22,393 bases of DNA, taken from Branchiostoma floridae (taxonomy: Eukaryota > Chordata > Leptocardii > Amphioxiformes > Branchiostomatidae). This document shows, piece after piece, positions 7,867 to 16,161 of this stretch. The notes below the pieces were generated by a model. That model was not told where the DNA came from and did not search any database. It was given only the letters and a program-made list of their open reading frames with translations. Each line of letters opens with the position of its first letter. The stretch's first letter is position 1. The stretch is taken from contig NC_049994.1 in the NCBI RefSeq assembly GCF_000003815.2, forward strand, positions 18,796,471-18,818,863. The letters are read 5' to 3'. The position numbers were made by a program, and so were the translations under genes.

Positions 7867-9461
7867 ATCATCCCCATGGCATCTGTACAGACAGGGCAGG
7901 TAACATCATCGTGGCAGACTGGGGAAACATGCGTGTGGAGATGTTTGACAAGACAGGAAAATTCCTCAAACACATAGTTAAAAACATGAGGTGGCCTCAT
8001 GCTGTCGCCATAGCAACACAGGGACAGCTGGTGGTGAATAATGTAAAGAACCAAACAGTCTCCATATTTCACAACTCCTGTTGCGAGGTTCTCCAACAAC
8101 AGACCATACTGTCAGGGGAGTTTCTCCCATCTACACCAATCCCAGCAGTACCTGCACCAATCTCAGCAGCACCTACACCAGTCTCAGCAGCACCTGCACC
8201 AATCCCAGTGGCACCTGCACCAATATCAACAGCACCTGCACCAATCCAAGCAGCACCTGCACCAATATCAACAGCACCTGCAGCAATACAAACAGCACCT
8301 GCACCAGTCTCAGCAGCACTTGCACCAATCCCAGCAGACCCTGTAACAATCCCAGTGGAACCTGCACCAGTTACAGCAGCACCTGCACCAATCCCAGTGG
8401 CACCTACACCAGTCTCAGCAGCACCTGCACCAGTCACAGCAGCACCTACACCAATTACAGCAGCACCTGCACCAACATCAGCAGCACCCACACCAATCTC
8501 AGCAGCACCTGCACAAATCTCAGCAGCACCTACACTAATCCCATCAGCACCTGCATCTAGTAATGACACAACAGGGGACAGAGCTCACCATGGCAACCAA
8601 AGACAAGGGGAGGATCAGCCTCAAAAGGTGACATTTGGTGAAGGGGGATCTGGAACAGGACAGTTTTGGTATCCAGTTGGTGTTACAGTGTCAGATGAAG
8701 GGGAGATCTTTGTAGCAGACAGGGAGAACCAGAGAATCCAAGTCTTCACCCTGCAGGGAGCATTTGTGAGACAGTTTCCAACAGTCGTGGCAGGTGGACA
8801 GAAGATGGATCCACATGACGTCGCCATGGACGGGGTGGGGAGCCTGTGGGGGGTGGGGAACCTGTGGGTGGGGGGGACAGACTCTGCCGAGTTTGCGGTG
8901 CAGTACAGCAAAGAGGGCAGGATGCTGAGGATGTTTGATCTACAGGCGGCAGTGGGGTACAGAGGAGTTGCCGTGGACACCAGGATGAACCACATCCTCA
9001 TCACACAAATCACAGAATGCGGGCCGTTCCACCTACATGGCGAAGTTTTGGTGTTCAGGCCAGATGGAACACTTGTGAGAACTGTGGGTCGGCAGCAGGG
9101 TATGAAGCACCCACGGTACATCACTGTGGATGGGGAAGGGAACATTCTTGTGTCAGACTGTGAGAACCACCGTGTCTATGTGTACAACGAGGACGGAGAG
9201 TTTCTGTTCCAGTTCGGAGGTGAGGGAAGTGGTGAAGGTCAGCTGAAGGGTCCCCTTGGCATCGGTACTGACAAGGCAGGTAACATCATCGTGGCAGACA
9301 AGGTAAAGGGTCGTGTAGAGATGTTTGACAATAAAGGCAAATTCCTTAGACACATCATTACAGAGACGGACAACCCATGTGCTGTTGCCATGGCAACCCA
9401 GGGACAGCTGGTAGTGACTGATGGGGTGAAGCGCACAATCTCCATATTTCAACACATTTAA
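7785..9461 (+). CDS. Multi-NHL-propeller protein, 3' part (gene 1, other frame)
   Basis: This continues the same gene in the frame restored after the 1-base loss. It opens with NHRVYVYKEDGEFLF, giving the last two and a half blades of propeller 3. The linker follows: CEVLQQQTILSGEFLP, twenty Pro-Ala heptads (8130-8549), then SSNDTTGDRAHHGNQRQGED. A complete six-bladed propeller 4 (from VTFGEGGSGTGQF at ~8628 to SIFQHI, stop 9459-9461) ends the gene. No ATG sits at the left edge, so this is not an independent gene. From 5365 to 9461 is 4097 bases, one short of a whole number of codons. Blade 2 of propeller 4 has a small repeat (GSLWGVGNLWVGG). If the frameshift is a sequence error, the protein would be about 1365 residues with four propellers. 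Confidence 0.85.
   Translation, partial: NHRVYVYKEDGEFLFRFGGKGSGDGQLNHPHGICTDRAGNIIVADWGNMRVEMFDKTGKFLKHIVKNMRWPHAVAIATQGQLVVNNVKNQTVSIFHNSCCEVLQQQTILSGEFLPSTPIPAVPAPISAAPTPVSAAPAPIPVAPAPISTAPAPIQAAPAPISTAPAAIQTAPAPVSAALAPIPADPVTIPVEPAPVTAAPAPIPVAPTPVSAAPAPVTAAPTPITAAPAPTSAAPTPISAAPAQISAAPTLIPSAPASSNDTTGDRAHHGNQRQGEDQPQKVTFGEGGSGTGQFWYPVGVTVSDEGEIFVADRENQRIQVFTLQGAFVRQFPTVVAGGQKMDPHDVAMDGVGSLWGVGNLWVGGTDSAEFAVQYSKEGRMLRMFDLQAAVGYRGVAVDTRMNHILITQITECGPFHLHGEVLVFRPDGTLVRTVGRQQGMKHPRYITVDGEGNILVSDCENHRVYVYNEDGEFLFQFGGEGSGEGQLKGPLGIGTDKAGNIIVADKVKGRVEMFDNKGKFLRHIITETDNPCAVAMATQGQLVVTDGVKRTISIFQHI
8130..8549 (+). repeat. 21-bp Pro-Ala repeat array, 20 units
   Basis: Twenty in-frame 21-base units encode variants of PAPI(P/S/Q)(A/V/T)A, from STPIPAV to PTLIPSA. 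Some two-unit alternation is visible (PAPISTA/PAPIQAA/PAPISTA/PAAIQTA). It forms a ~140-residue flexible, probably disordered linker between propellers 3 and 4. Open frames on other strands or registers here are repeat shadows. Confidence 0.95.
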
Positions 9462-9505
9462 GTCAATACCAGCTGTCCATGGTTTGCCATAATCATAGTG
9501 GTGAC

Positions 9506-9958
9506 TAGGGGTGGGTGCCGGTACACCGTACCAGTACAGTTTTTTCATGTTGGACCAATCCAGAAAAACTGGACCTGAAAAAAATCTGTAGACCAGATGT
9601 TGGACAGATTAAACAATGAACAGATTTTAATCGGCAGGTGTCCATGCGTTTGGGGGGCTTACAGGTCCAAGAAAATAACAAGAGTTGATCATCCAAACTT
9701 CTACAGTCAATCTTGGTCTAAAACAGGCAGTGTTGTTTATACATATAATAAAAGATTTCGAAAACGCTAATGGGCGTTGGATACTTCACCGAACAGAATC
9801 CTTTGTACTGAAAATGACCGTTGTTCTGAGTATCGACTTAGTAAGTCATAAGTTTTCACAGTTAATTAGGTCCAGGTTCAGGTCCGGACCTGATCCTCTG
9901 GACCTAAACTGTATCTGTACCTTAATTTTCTGTACCGGTACCCACCCCAGGGCCTATA
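9506..9958. mobile_element. hAT-like MITE, copy 1 (degenerate)
   Basis: It begins TAGGGGTGGGTGCCGGTAC and ends near CCGGTACCCACCCCA, an inverted repeat. The interior shares GGTCC-rich segments and the GTACCAGTAC end with the element at 20,367-20,798 in the other orientation. Possible 8-bp target-site duplication: GTGGTGAC (9498-9505) and GTAGTGAC (9959-9966), one mismatch. It interrupts a relic of an NHL gene end. Confidence 0.65.
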
Positions 9959-10009
9959 GTAGTGACTGATGAGGTGAAGCCTACAGTCTCCATATTTTAC
10001 ACCTATTGA
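9959..10009 (+). pseudogene. Relic of an NHL gene 3' end
   Basis: Seventeen codons including the stop read VVTDEVKPTVSIFYTY. They are homologous to the C-termini of gene 1 (VVTDGVKRTISIFQHI), gene 3 and gene 4 (VVTDVEKNTVSIFSDY). The relic follows the hAT-like element, about 500 bp after the real stop of gene 1. It is the remains of another NHL copy, or of the original gene end before fusion. Confidence 0.8.
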
Positions 10010-10592
10010 ACCAGTTGTGTCAGGTGTGGAACAGATTTTACCAAAATATAGTATCACTGCCTGATCTCATGTTTTATAATATACAAACTGTGTTGTGTTT
10101 AGGAAATATAATGTCAACAAACTGTGATTTAACCGAGTGGCACGAGGGTAATTTGATAAGTGTGTAGATGTAACTATCAACTGTACTACAAATAAATGTT
10201 GATTGATGATGTCTAAAGTGTGGGGGAGGGCAACTTGTGAAAGGGATTATACAGTCACCTGTTTGCCCATCCCTTCTAAGTTTCATACTGTGATATTAAA
10301 TTCAAATAAAATAGAAAATGAATAACAAACATCCCCGATACTATCATCATCCTTCATATCAAAAATTTGTACAAATTACAAAACTTCCTCTACTAATTAA
10401 TGTTTAAATTTGTACCATGTATATGTAGTGATATTTGTTGATAGATGTATTAGGGCTCAATGTATCTCAGACTGTTATATTTTATCTGACCCTTATACCT
10501 CCCTCATGACCTCAATGAACAGTGGCCTGCAGGTCGATTTGAGCTTCTCATACGAAATAAAGGTTCAAACAAACAATCAAAGGATAATAGTA
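10010..10592. other. 3' flank shared with gene 2; candidate poly(A) signal
   Basis: No gene. The segment 10,218-10,330 (GGCAACTTGTGAAAGG…, TACAGTCACCTGTTTG, ATTCAAATAAAAT) matches 14,419-14,502 downstream of gene 2, so the duplicated unit includes long 3' flanks. AATAAA at 10,305-10,310 is a candidate polyadenylation signal for gene 1; another AATAAA is near 10,192. Confidence 0.6.
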
Positions 10593-10837
10593 CAGTCAAA
10601 CCTGCCCAAGACGACCGCCCGCGCTAGTTATCATCAAAAACCAATGAATACCTCAATTTTGAAAATGATGCGGTCGTTATTGGTCCCAATTTGGGCCGGT
10701 CGCGTTGGCCAGGTGGTCGTTGAGAAAAGGTCGCTTAATGCTTACGACAATGGGAAAATAAATCGGGACCGAGAAAAAGCGGTCGAAATGGCCAGGTGGT
10801 CGCTGAGAAGAGGTGGTCGCTCGGGCAGGTTTGACTG
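10593..10837. mobile_element. Tc1/mariner-type MITE with TA target site
   Basis: The perfect terminal inverted repeats CAGTCAAACCTGCCC and GGGCAGGTTTGACTG are each flanked by TA (10,591-10,592 and 10,838-10,839). The element is 245 bp with an interior rich in GGTCG motifs and no coding capacity. The TA duplication indicates Tc1/mariner-type mobilisation. Confidence 0.92.
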
Positions 10838-11188
10838 TAATAGTAGCTAATAGTATGTAGATTAATTTTGTATATGTTGAGGATGATACTTCTGATTCAC
10901 TTGTAAGTTTGGTTTTGGCACCTACATTGTACAATTAACGGTAGTTTTAAATCATTATGTTTTGAATATCTTCCATTTTTTATAGGAGATGGTATATGAA
11001 ACTATACTGTTAAGCTTTAAAAAGCTAAAAAAAAAGTAGTGCACATCAACTGGAGATAGAAAGAACCTGCTACAAAAAGCTGCCTCTCCACAAATGATTA
11101 ACATTATACAAATATTGCAGTGGAAAACGAAACATATTTAATTCAGTGTACTCACTCATAATTTATGGGGATTTCAAATATCTTGACA
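10838..11188. other. Non-coding, no feature seen
   Basis: AT-rich sequence. The piece around 10,880-10,940 (TCTGATTCACTTGTAAG, TTTTGGCACCTAC) resembles sequence at 14,650-14,690 and 19,340-19,375, so it is probably part of the duplicated intergenic block. Nothing coding. Confidence 0.5.
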
Positions 11189-11288
11189 NNNNNNNNNNNN
11201 NNNNNNNNNNNNNNNNNNNNNNNNNNNNNNNNNNNNNNNNNNNNNNNNNNNNNNNNNNNNNNNNNNNNNNNNNNNNNNNNNNNNNNNN
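11189..11288. other. Assembly gap (100 N)
   Basis: Exactly 100 N, probably a placeholder for a gap of unknown size, next to a TG-rich tract (11,289-11,390). Confidence 0.98.
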
Positions 11289-11390
11289 GTGTGTGCAATG
11301 CATGTCTTGGAATGTGTTTCTATGTGTGTGTGTTTGTGCATGTTTGTGTGTGACACTGTGTGCATGTGCATGTGTGTGTGTGTGTGTACA
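11289..11390. repeat. Imperfect TG microsatellite
   Basis: An interrupted TG/TGCATG tract, similar in position to the TG arrays before gene 3. Confidence 0.85.
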
Positions 11391-11407
11391 GTCTGTTTGC
11401 ACATGTA

Positions 11408-11706
11408 CAGCAGACAACACTGGGGTGTTTACCATATTAGGGCACAGCTCACAGGACTGGGGACAGAAAGGACAGAGTTACATATGACAGGCAACACTGG
11501 GGTATTTACCATATTAGGGCACAGCTCACAGGACTGGGGACAGAAAGGACAGGGTTACATACAGCAGGCAACACTGGGGTGTTTACCATATTAGGGCACA
11601 GCTCACAGGACTGGGACAGAAAGGACAGGGTCACGTACAGCAGGCAACACTGGGCTAATTACCATATTAGGTCAGGCTGGGGACAGAAAGGACAGGGTCA
11701 CGTACA
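11408..11706 (-). repeat. 77-bp minisatellite with PHF14 3' splice site, second locus
   Basis: GGACTGGG recurs at 11,454, 11,531 and 11,608 (77-bp period), with a shortened fourth unit near 11,675. On the minus strand each full unit reads …CCTTTCTGTCCCCAG|TCCTGTGAGCTGTGCCCTAA…. This is the same intron end and first 25 exon bases of PHF14 found at 2110-2444. No full exon or donor follows here. The array lies about 0.5 kb upstream of NHL gene 2. Confidence 0.93.
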
Positions 11707-11724
11707 GCTGACAACACCAGTAAA

Positions 11725-12216
11725 ATGTTCTACGCTACATGACGTTATATGCATATGTGTGTGTTTGTTGTTGTGACACCTTGATGAGGTTCAAACGTGA
11801 TCACTAAAATCCTTCAGTCCTGCATAGGATACAACAAAACTATCTTCTAATACTCTGAGTGACAACACCTTTTGTTACCCAGAACCAAGGTGTGCCTAAA
11901 CACCTTTAATACCACACCTGGGTCTAAGGTGAGCTGATCACGCATGACTGCATACTGACAAATGTAGCTCTGGGTGTGGATGGAAGTGGTGTTCAGACAT
12001 TTTAATTTACCGTTCGTCACCCACTATTTTATACGGAGCTCGAGTTTCACAAAGCACAGTGCTGAACAAGTTACATTGTGCCTGTCAGCTAAAACTGTGC
12101 TTACTAAACTTGCACTATTGTTAGCCTGAGGCAGAAACTGGTTCTGTGTAAAATAAAAGAGCCAGCGGAACTGTAACCTTGGAGCTCTTACTTCACAAGG
12201 TCGAAAGGACAACAAA
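11725..12216 (+). promoter_or_regulatory. 5' block of NHL gene 2, with candidate 5' UTR intron
   Basis: The block from 11,762 (TTTGTTGTTGTGACACC) to the start codon is paralogous to 17,059-17,493 before gene 3. A strong donor-like site, GGTCTAAG|GTGAGC (GT at 11,929-11,930), and an acceptor at TTGTTAG|CCTGAGG (AG at 12,123-12,124), with upstream TTACTAAAC as a branch-point-like motif, delimit a possible 196-base 5' UTR intron. TTTTATA at 12,027-12,033 is TATA-like. The leader ends GGACAACAAAATGGCG. Confidence 0.5.
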
Positions 12217-13149
12217 ATGGCGACTGCACTGCTACTACTAAGTCTTCTACTGCTGTCAAGTTTGGGGACACAATCAGAAGAACCGACATTGGGACCTGGC
12301 CAAGAGTTACAAAAACAGATTCTTGGTGGTGTTACCGTGTCAGATGAAGGGGAGATCTTTGTATCAGACAACCAGAACGAGAGAATCCAAGTCTTCAACC
12401 TGCAGGGAACACTTGTGAAACAGTTCCCAACAGTCATGGCAGGTGAAGAGAAGATATCGAGGCACCCACAAGATGTGGCCATGGACGGGGAGGGGAACCT
12501 GTGGGTGGTGGGGGAGACTGGCATAGATTCTGTTGACTTTGCTGTGCAGTACAATTTTTTTTACAAACGGGGTTACAAACAGAGCAGGGTGCTGAGGAAG
12601 TTTGATCTACAGAAGGCAGGGGTGGAAATAGGAGTTGCTGTGGATACCAGGAGGAACCACATCATCATCGCACAAACCACAAGGATAGGAGCTCCCAAGG
12701 ACCTCAACTTTCATGGTGAGGTTTTGGTGTACAGGCCAGATGGGACACTTGTGAAAACTGTGGGTCAGCAGCAGGGGATGAAGCATCCACAGTACATCAC
12801 TGTGGATGAGGAAGGGAACATTCTTGTGCCAGACGGCTACAATAACCGTATCTATGTGTACAACGAGGACGGAGAGAATCTGTTCAAGTTTGGAAGTTAT
12901 GGAAGTGGTGAAGGTCAGCTGGACCGTCCCCATGGCATCTGTACAGACAGGTCAGGTAACATCATCGTGTCAGACACGGGAAACAGCCGCGTGGAGATGT
13001 TTGACAAGACAGGAAAATTCCTCAAACACATTGCTACAGACATGAAGGGGCCGCAGGCTGTTGCCATGGCACCACAGGGACAGCTGGTAGTGATTGATCA
13101 TGATATTGTAGCAGAAACCAGCACAATGTCCATATTTCCCACTGACTGA
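12217..13149 (+). CDS. Secreted-type single NHL-propeller protein (gene 2)
   Basis: A 310-residue protein. Residues 1-~20 (MATALLLLSLLLLSSLGTQS) form a classical signal peptide: short n-region, Leu-rich core, and small residues for cleavage at about 17 or 20. The rest is one six-bladed NHL propeller. Blades include GVTVSDEGEIFVSDNQN, VAMDGEGNLWVVGE, GVAVDTRRNHIIIAQ, ITVDEEGNILVPDGYN, GICTDRSGNIIVSDTGN and a diverged sixth ending TMSIFPTD. A ten-residue insertion (FFYKRGYKQS region) lies in blade 2. No RING, B-box or coiled coil is present. The start is the ATG common to all four genes. Compared with gene 3, the N-terminus differs by a 24-base insertion that supplies most of the hydrophobic core. 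Secretion is predicted from sequence only; the substrate or partner is unknown. Confidence 0.88.
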   Translation: MATALLLLSLLLLSSLGTQSEEPTLGPGQELQKQILGGVTVSDEGEIFVSDNQNERIQVFNLQGTLVKQFPTVMAGEEKISRHPQDVAMDGEGNLWVVGETGIDSVDFAVQYNFFYKRGYKQSRVLRKFDLQKAGVEIGVAVDTRRNHIIIAQTTRIGAPKDLNFHGEVLVYRPDGTLVKTVGQQQGMKHPQYITVDEEGNILVPDGYNNRIYVYNEDGENLFKFGSYGSGEGQLDRPHGICTDRSGNIIVSDTGNSRVEMFDKTGKFLKHIATDMKGPQAVAMAPQGQLVVIDHDIVAETSTMSIFPTD

Positions 13150-13568
13150 ACCCGAGTCAGGTGAGGACTCTGAGGAGCAAAGTGTACCACACTGCAGTCT
13201 CACTGCCTATCTTATTCTATATACTTTGCAGTTTTCTTTATAAATTAGGAGATACTTGAATTCACAAAGTTTAAGTGACTCCATTAGTTAATGCTGTATG
13301 CCATTAATGTACATGACTTGTACAGCTACATTTTAGTAAATTGAATTTTTTTTCAAAAATCCCCATCTTGTTATTCTTCATTCTTATTTGGTTGAATTGT
13401 AGATGAATACTGAAGGTAATGTCTGTCTGCATGGTAACCAGCTTCTGAAGATTATGAGTAGAAATTTGATCCATTATAATTTAATGCTATAATAGGGTAT
13501 GTGTAGCTCTTTTTGGTTCTTTGCGGTAATCACCGCATTTATTGGGCTGTCTTAAAAATACACCTTAA
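13150..13568. other. 3' flank of gene 2, non-coding
   Basis: No gene or canonical AATAAA within the first 400 bases after the stop. The sequence is AT-rich. It ends in the TTAA target site (13,565-13,568) of the following MITE. Confidence 0.5.
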
Positions 13569-13993
13569 AGGTCTGCTACGCATTTTTTTGCGCTTCAAAC
13601 TGAAAACAAAAAATCCATTTTCCGGCCATTTCTTTATATAGTTAGTTGAATCAAGCCTACCACGTTACGGAACACTATTCAAGGTATGTCGGGAGTCGAT
13701 ATTTTCGTCGTGTGAGCGCGTTTGAAAACCTGTGAATCTGCACAGCCATTTTGTTTCTTCCGAACGAACCGTTGATGATTGATTCTTGTTCGAATTCTCA
13801 CCGGTGCCTAACTAGGGAGGTCAGAAAGTTACAGCGCGCGTAGGACGAAATGTTTGTAGGCTAATTCTCTACGGTGCAAATGTGAAATAATGACACAAAA
13901 GTGTCAAAAAGTGTCAAAAAGTAGTAGCAAATCTGAGATTTCTTAGTTCTAGAATATTTCCAATTTGAGCGCAAAAAACTGCGTAGCAGACCT
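13569..13993. mobile_element. piggyBac-type MITE with TTAA target site
   Basis: The terminal inverted repeats start AGGTCTGCTACGCA and are 26 bp long with one mismatch (inner part TTTTTTGCGCT). Both ends are flanked by TTAA (13,565-13,568 and 13,994-13,997). The length is 425 bp and there is no coding capacity. TTAA duplication is the hallmark of piggyBac elements. Confidence 0.93.
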
Positions 13994-13997
13994 TTAA

Positions 13998-14502
13998 CGT
14001 CTGTATGGGTCGTTAGAGCACCACTTATGTGCTGTACTGCATGTACATAATATATTACATATTACATGCACCTTGCTATAAGACAGCTTAAATAACTAAA
14101 TATTTTCTTTAATTATTGTCGATATTAATTGTCGTTAGTGTGGGGTGAGAAGTGGAACTTGTGAAGATTTTTTAGGAAATAGTTCAATGTCAACAAATGT
14201 TATGCTGTAGGAAAGATGTGTCATTAGTTAGCTTGATTCTGTATTGTACCTACATTTTGTAACAATATTATAGTGTGTTGGTGGGGGAAATATAGACATA
14301 CTACTAGGAATATTTAAAAAAATGAACAAGAAAAAATACCACTGTTATCATTCTTCATATAAAATACTAAATTCTGTTCTATCCTAACATTACAAATATT
14401 ATTGATATCATGCTTTGCTTGTGGGGGGCAACTTGCAAAGGTGGCATACAGTCACCTATTTGTCCCCTCACATTGTGAAAATTCAAATAAAATACAAAAG
14501 TG
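13998..14502. other. 3' flank of gene 2 with candidate poly(A) signal
   Basis: Non-coding, AT-rich. 14,419-14,502 is paralogous to the gene 1 flank at 10,218-10,320. AATAAA at 14,486-14,491 is a candidate polyadenylation signal, about 1.3 kb after the stop because of the inserted MITE. Confidence 0.55.
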
Positions 14503-14647
14503 NNNNNNNNNNNNNNNNNNNNNNNNNNNNNNNNNNNNNNNNNNNNNNNNNNNNNNNNNNNNNNNNNNNNNNNNNNNNNNNNNNNNNNNNNNNNNNNNNN
14601 NNNNNNNNNNNNNNNNNNNNNNNNNNNNNNNNNNNNNNNNNNNNNNN
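14503..14647. other. Assembly gap (145 N)
   Basis: Run of N. The short frames crossing it are not genes. Confidence 0.98.
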
Positions 14648-15667
14648 TGCTCGTGAGTTTGATTTTGACACCTACTGTAACTAACTAACTGTAGTTACTG
14701 TTACTGTTATAATTGTACTATTGTAATTTTCAATAAAAAGAGAGAGGATGTGTGATGTTTAACAGCTGTTTAACAAAACGATATAAAATATTTTGACAGT
14801 CATTTAATTTTTAACTTTGCACGACTGGAAAAGACTGCCATCGTCATTTCAGGGGGGCGTACATTGTGTATACTTAACTCAGGTGTAAATGAGTATCTAG
14901 CTGCGGCTAGTGGCGTTGTGTGGCCTTGGTGGGGCTTTGTGGCCGAGACAGGCCTTAGGGGTATGTTCAGGCATGATGCACCCGCCATGGCACAGGAGTC
15001 GGGGGTAGGAGGAACCCCCTACATCCTTGGTTGGAAGTCCTCCTAGGAGACGGAAACTCCAAACAACAAAGCTGCATCTGCTGGAGCCGCCTCACACGTT
15101 GCATACAGTTCTGTCCCTGTGAGACTTAGTGCTCCAGTAGACGAGAGGGTGGAGAAGGAATTGCACACCCCTCCTTCACCTTAAAAAGTCATGTGCAGGT
15201 CAGGCAAACAGGCAAAAAGCCTGTCTGCCTCCTCATCTGTCCAATCGACAGGAGAACCACATTGTGTATGTGTAAAGCAGGCAGTCCTGTGAATACGAGG
15301 ATGCTTTGGGGGTTAGTCTAAAGTCTAAAACTCTACATGAAAAAGGGCTGTCTCCAGAGAGCTATCCTTCCGTGGACGGGACATTGACAGAGAAAAATTT
15401 CCCCCTTTCCGTGCCCAAAAGCTGAAGTTCATGATGTGAAATTGCTGAAAATGTGTTTTTATTGGCAGATTGAGCAACAAAAATGAACATCTTGGGCCCC
15501 CAAATAATCAGTGGGACAGCCCAGAAAAGAACCCAACACACTTATGAGATGAGTACGGGTGACCTGATGCTTGGCTAAACATGCGAGCTGTAGCTAAGCT
15601 GCATTAATTACACTTCCACTAGCTACATGAACAGGCATCATTCTTCAAATAAATAAATGTTACTCAC
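14648..15667. other. No gene; probable interspersed-repeat remnant at ~14,840-15,300
   Basis: The GC-richer stretch 14,840-15,300 differs from its AT-rich surroundings. One plus frame is fairly open from 14,864 to about 15,180, with a TAG at 15,044. I recognise no domain and take it as a decayed retroelement or repeat. AATAAA occurs at 14,731-14,736. The rest shows nothing. Confidence 0.4.
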
Positions 15668-15709
15668 TGACAGGTTTCCTAATGCCTGGTTACAGCTCAG
15701 CTCAAGAGA
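15668..15709 (-). pseudogene. Diverged copy of the PHF14 zinc-knuckle exon with both splice sites
   Basis: On the minus strand, TTGTCCCCAG|TCTCTTGAGCTGAGC… opens a 42-base segment that ends at a good donor (GTGAGT, 15,667-15,662). It reads [14 protein letters not shown]. Acceptor and first bases match exon 2079-2134 (TCCTGTGAGCTGTGC…), but the Cys ligands are lost or shifted. It is probably the eroded member of the PHF14 splice-site repeats, located upstream of NHL gene 3. Confidence 0.55.
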
Positions 15710-15721
15710 CTGGGGACAAGG

Positions 15722-15723
15722 TT

Positions 15724-15776
<53 letters not shown>

Positions 15777-16161
15777 GTGTGTGCGTGTGTGTGTGTGTGT
15801 GCGTGTGTGTGTGTGTGTGCGTGTGTGTGTGTGAGTGTGTGGGTGTGTGTGTGTGTGTGGGTGTGTGTGTGTGTCTGTATGTGTGCATGTGTCTGTGTGT
15901 GTGTGCATGTGTGTGCATGTGTGTGTCTCTGTGTGTGGGTGTGTGTGTGTCTGTGTGTGTCTCTGTGTGTGTGTGTGCATGTGTGTGTGTCTGTGTGTGT
16001 GTCTGTCTGTATGTGTGTGCGTGTGTGTGTGTGTGTGCGTGTGTGTGTGTGCGTGCATGTGTATGTGTGTGTGCGTGTGTGTGTGTGTGTGCGTGTGTGT
16101 GTCTGTGTGTGTGTGTGCGTGTGTGTCTGTATGTGTGTGCGTGTGAGTGTGTATGTGTGTG
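15722..16161. repeat. TG microsatellite, ~440 bp before the gap
   Basis: A long (TG)n tract interrupted by GCG, CATG and CTG steps. All long frames here, on either strand, are dinucleotide artefacts (Val-Cys or His-Thr runs). Confidence 0.98.

Noticed and set aside
8069-8569. A 166-codon Gly-Ala frame on the minus strand and a Cys-Thr-Asn frame on the plus strand
   Set aside because: A 21-bp repeat stays open in several frames. Only the frame continuous with the NHL propellers is real.
7800-9461. An independent gene starting at 7800
   Set aside because: The apparent start is GTG inside an NHL blade (RVYVY). Homology continues upstream in another frame, so this is a frameshifted part of gene 1.
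5376-9548. Many minus-strand frames opposite the NHL genes
   Set aside because: They mirror the conserved coding repeats in antisense and recur at the same place opposite every NHL block, with no protein similarity of their own.
14864-15180. A possible small gene in the GC-rich stretch
   Set aside because: It has an in-frame TAG, no recognisable domain and no splice context. It is more like a repeat remnant.
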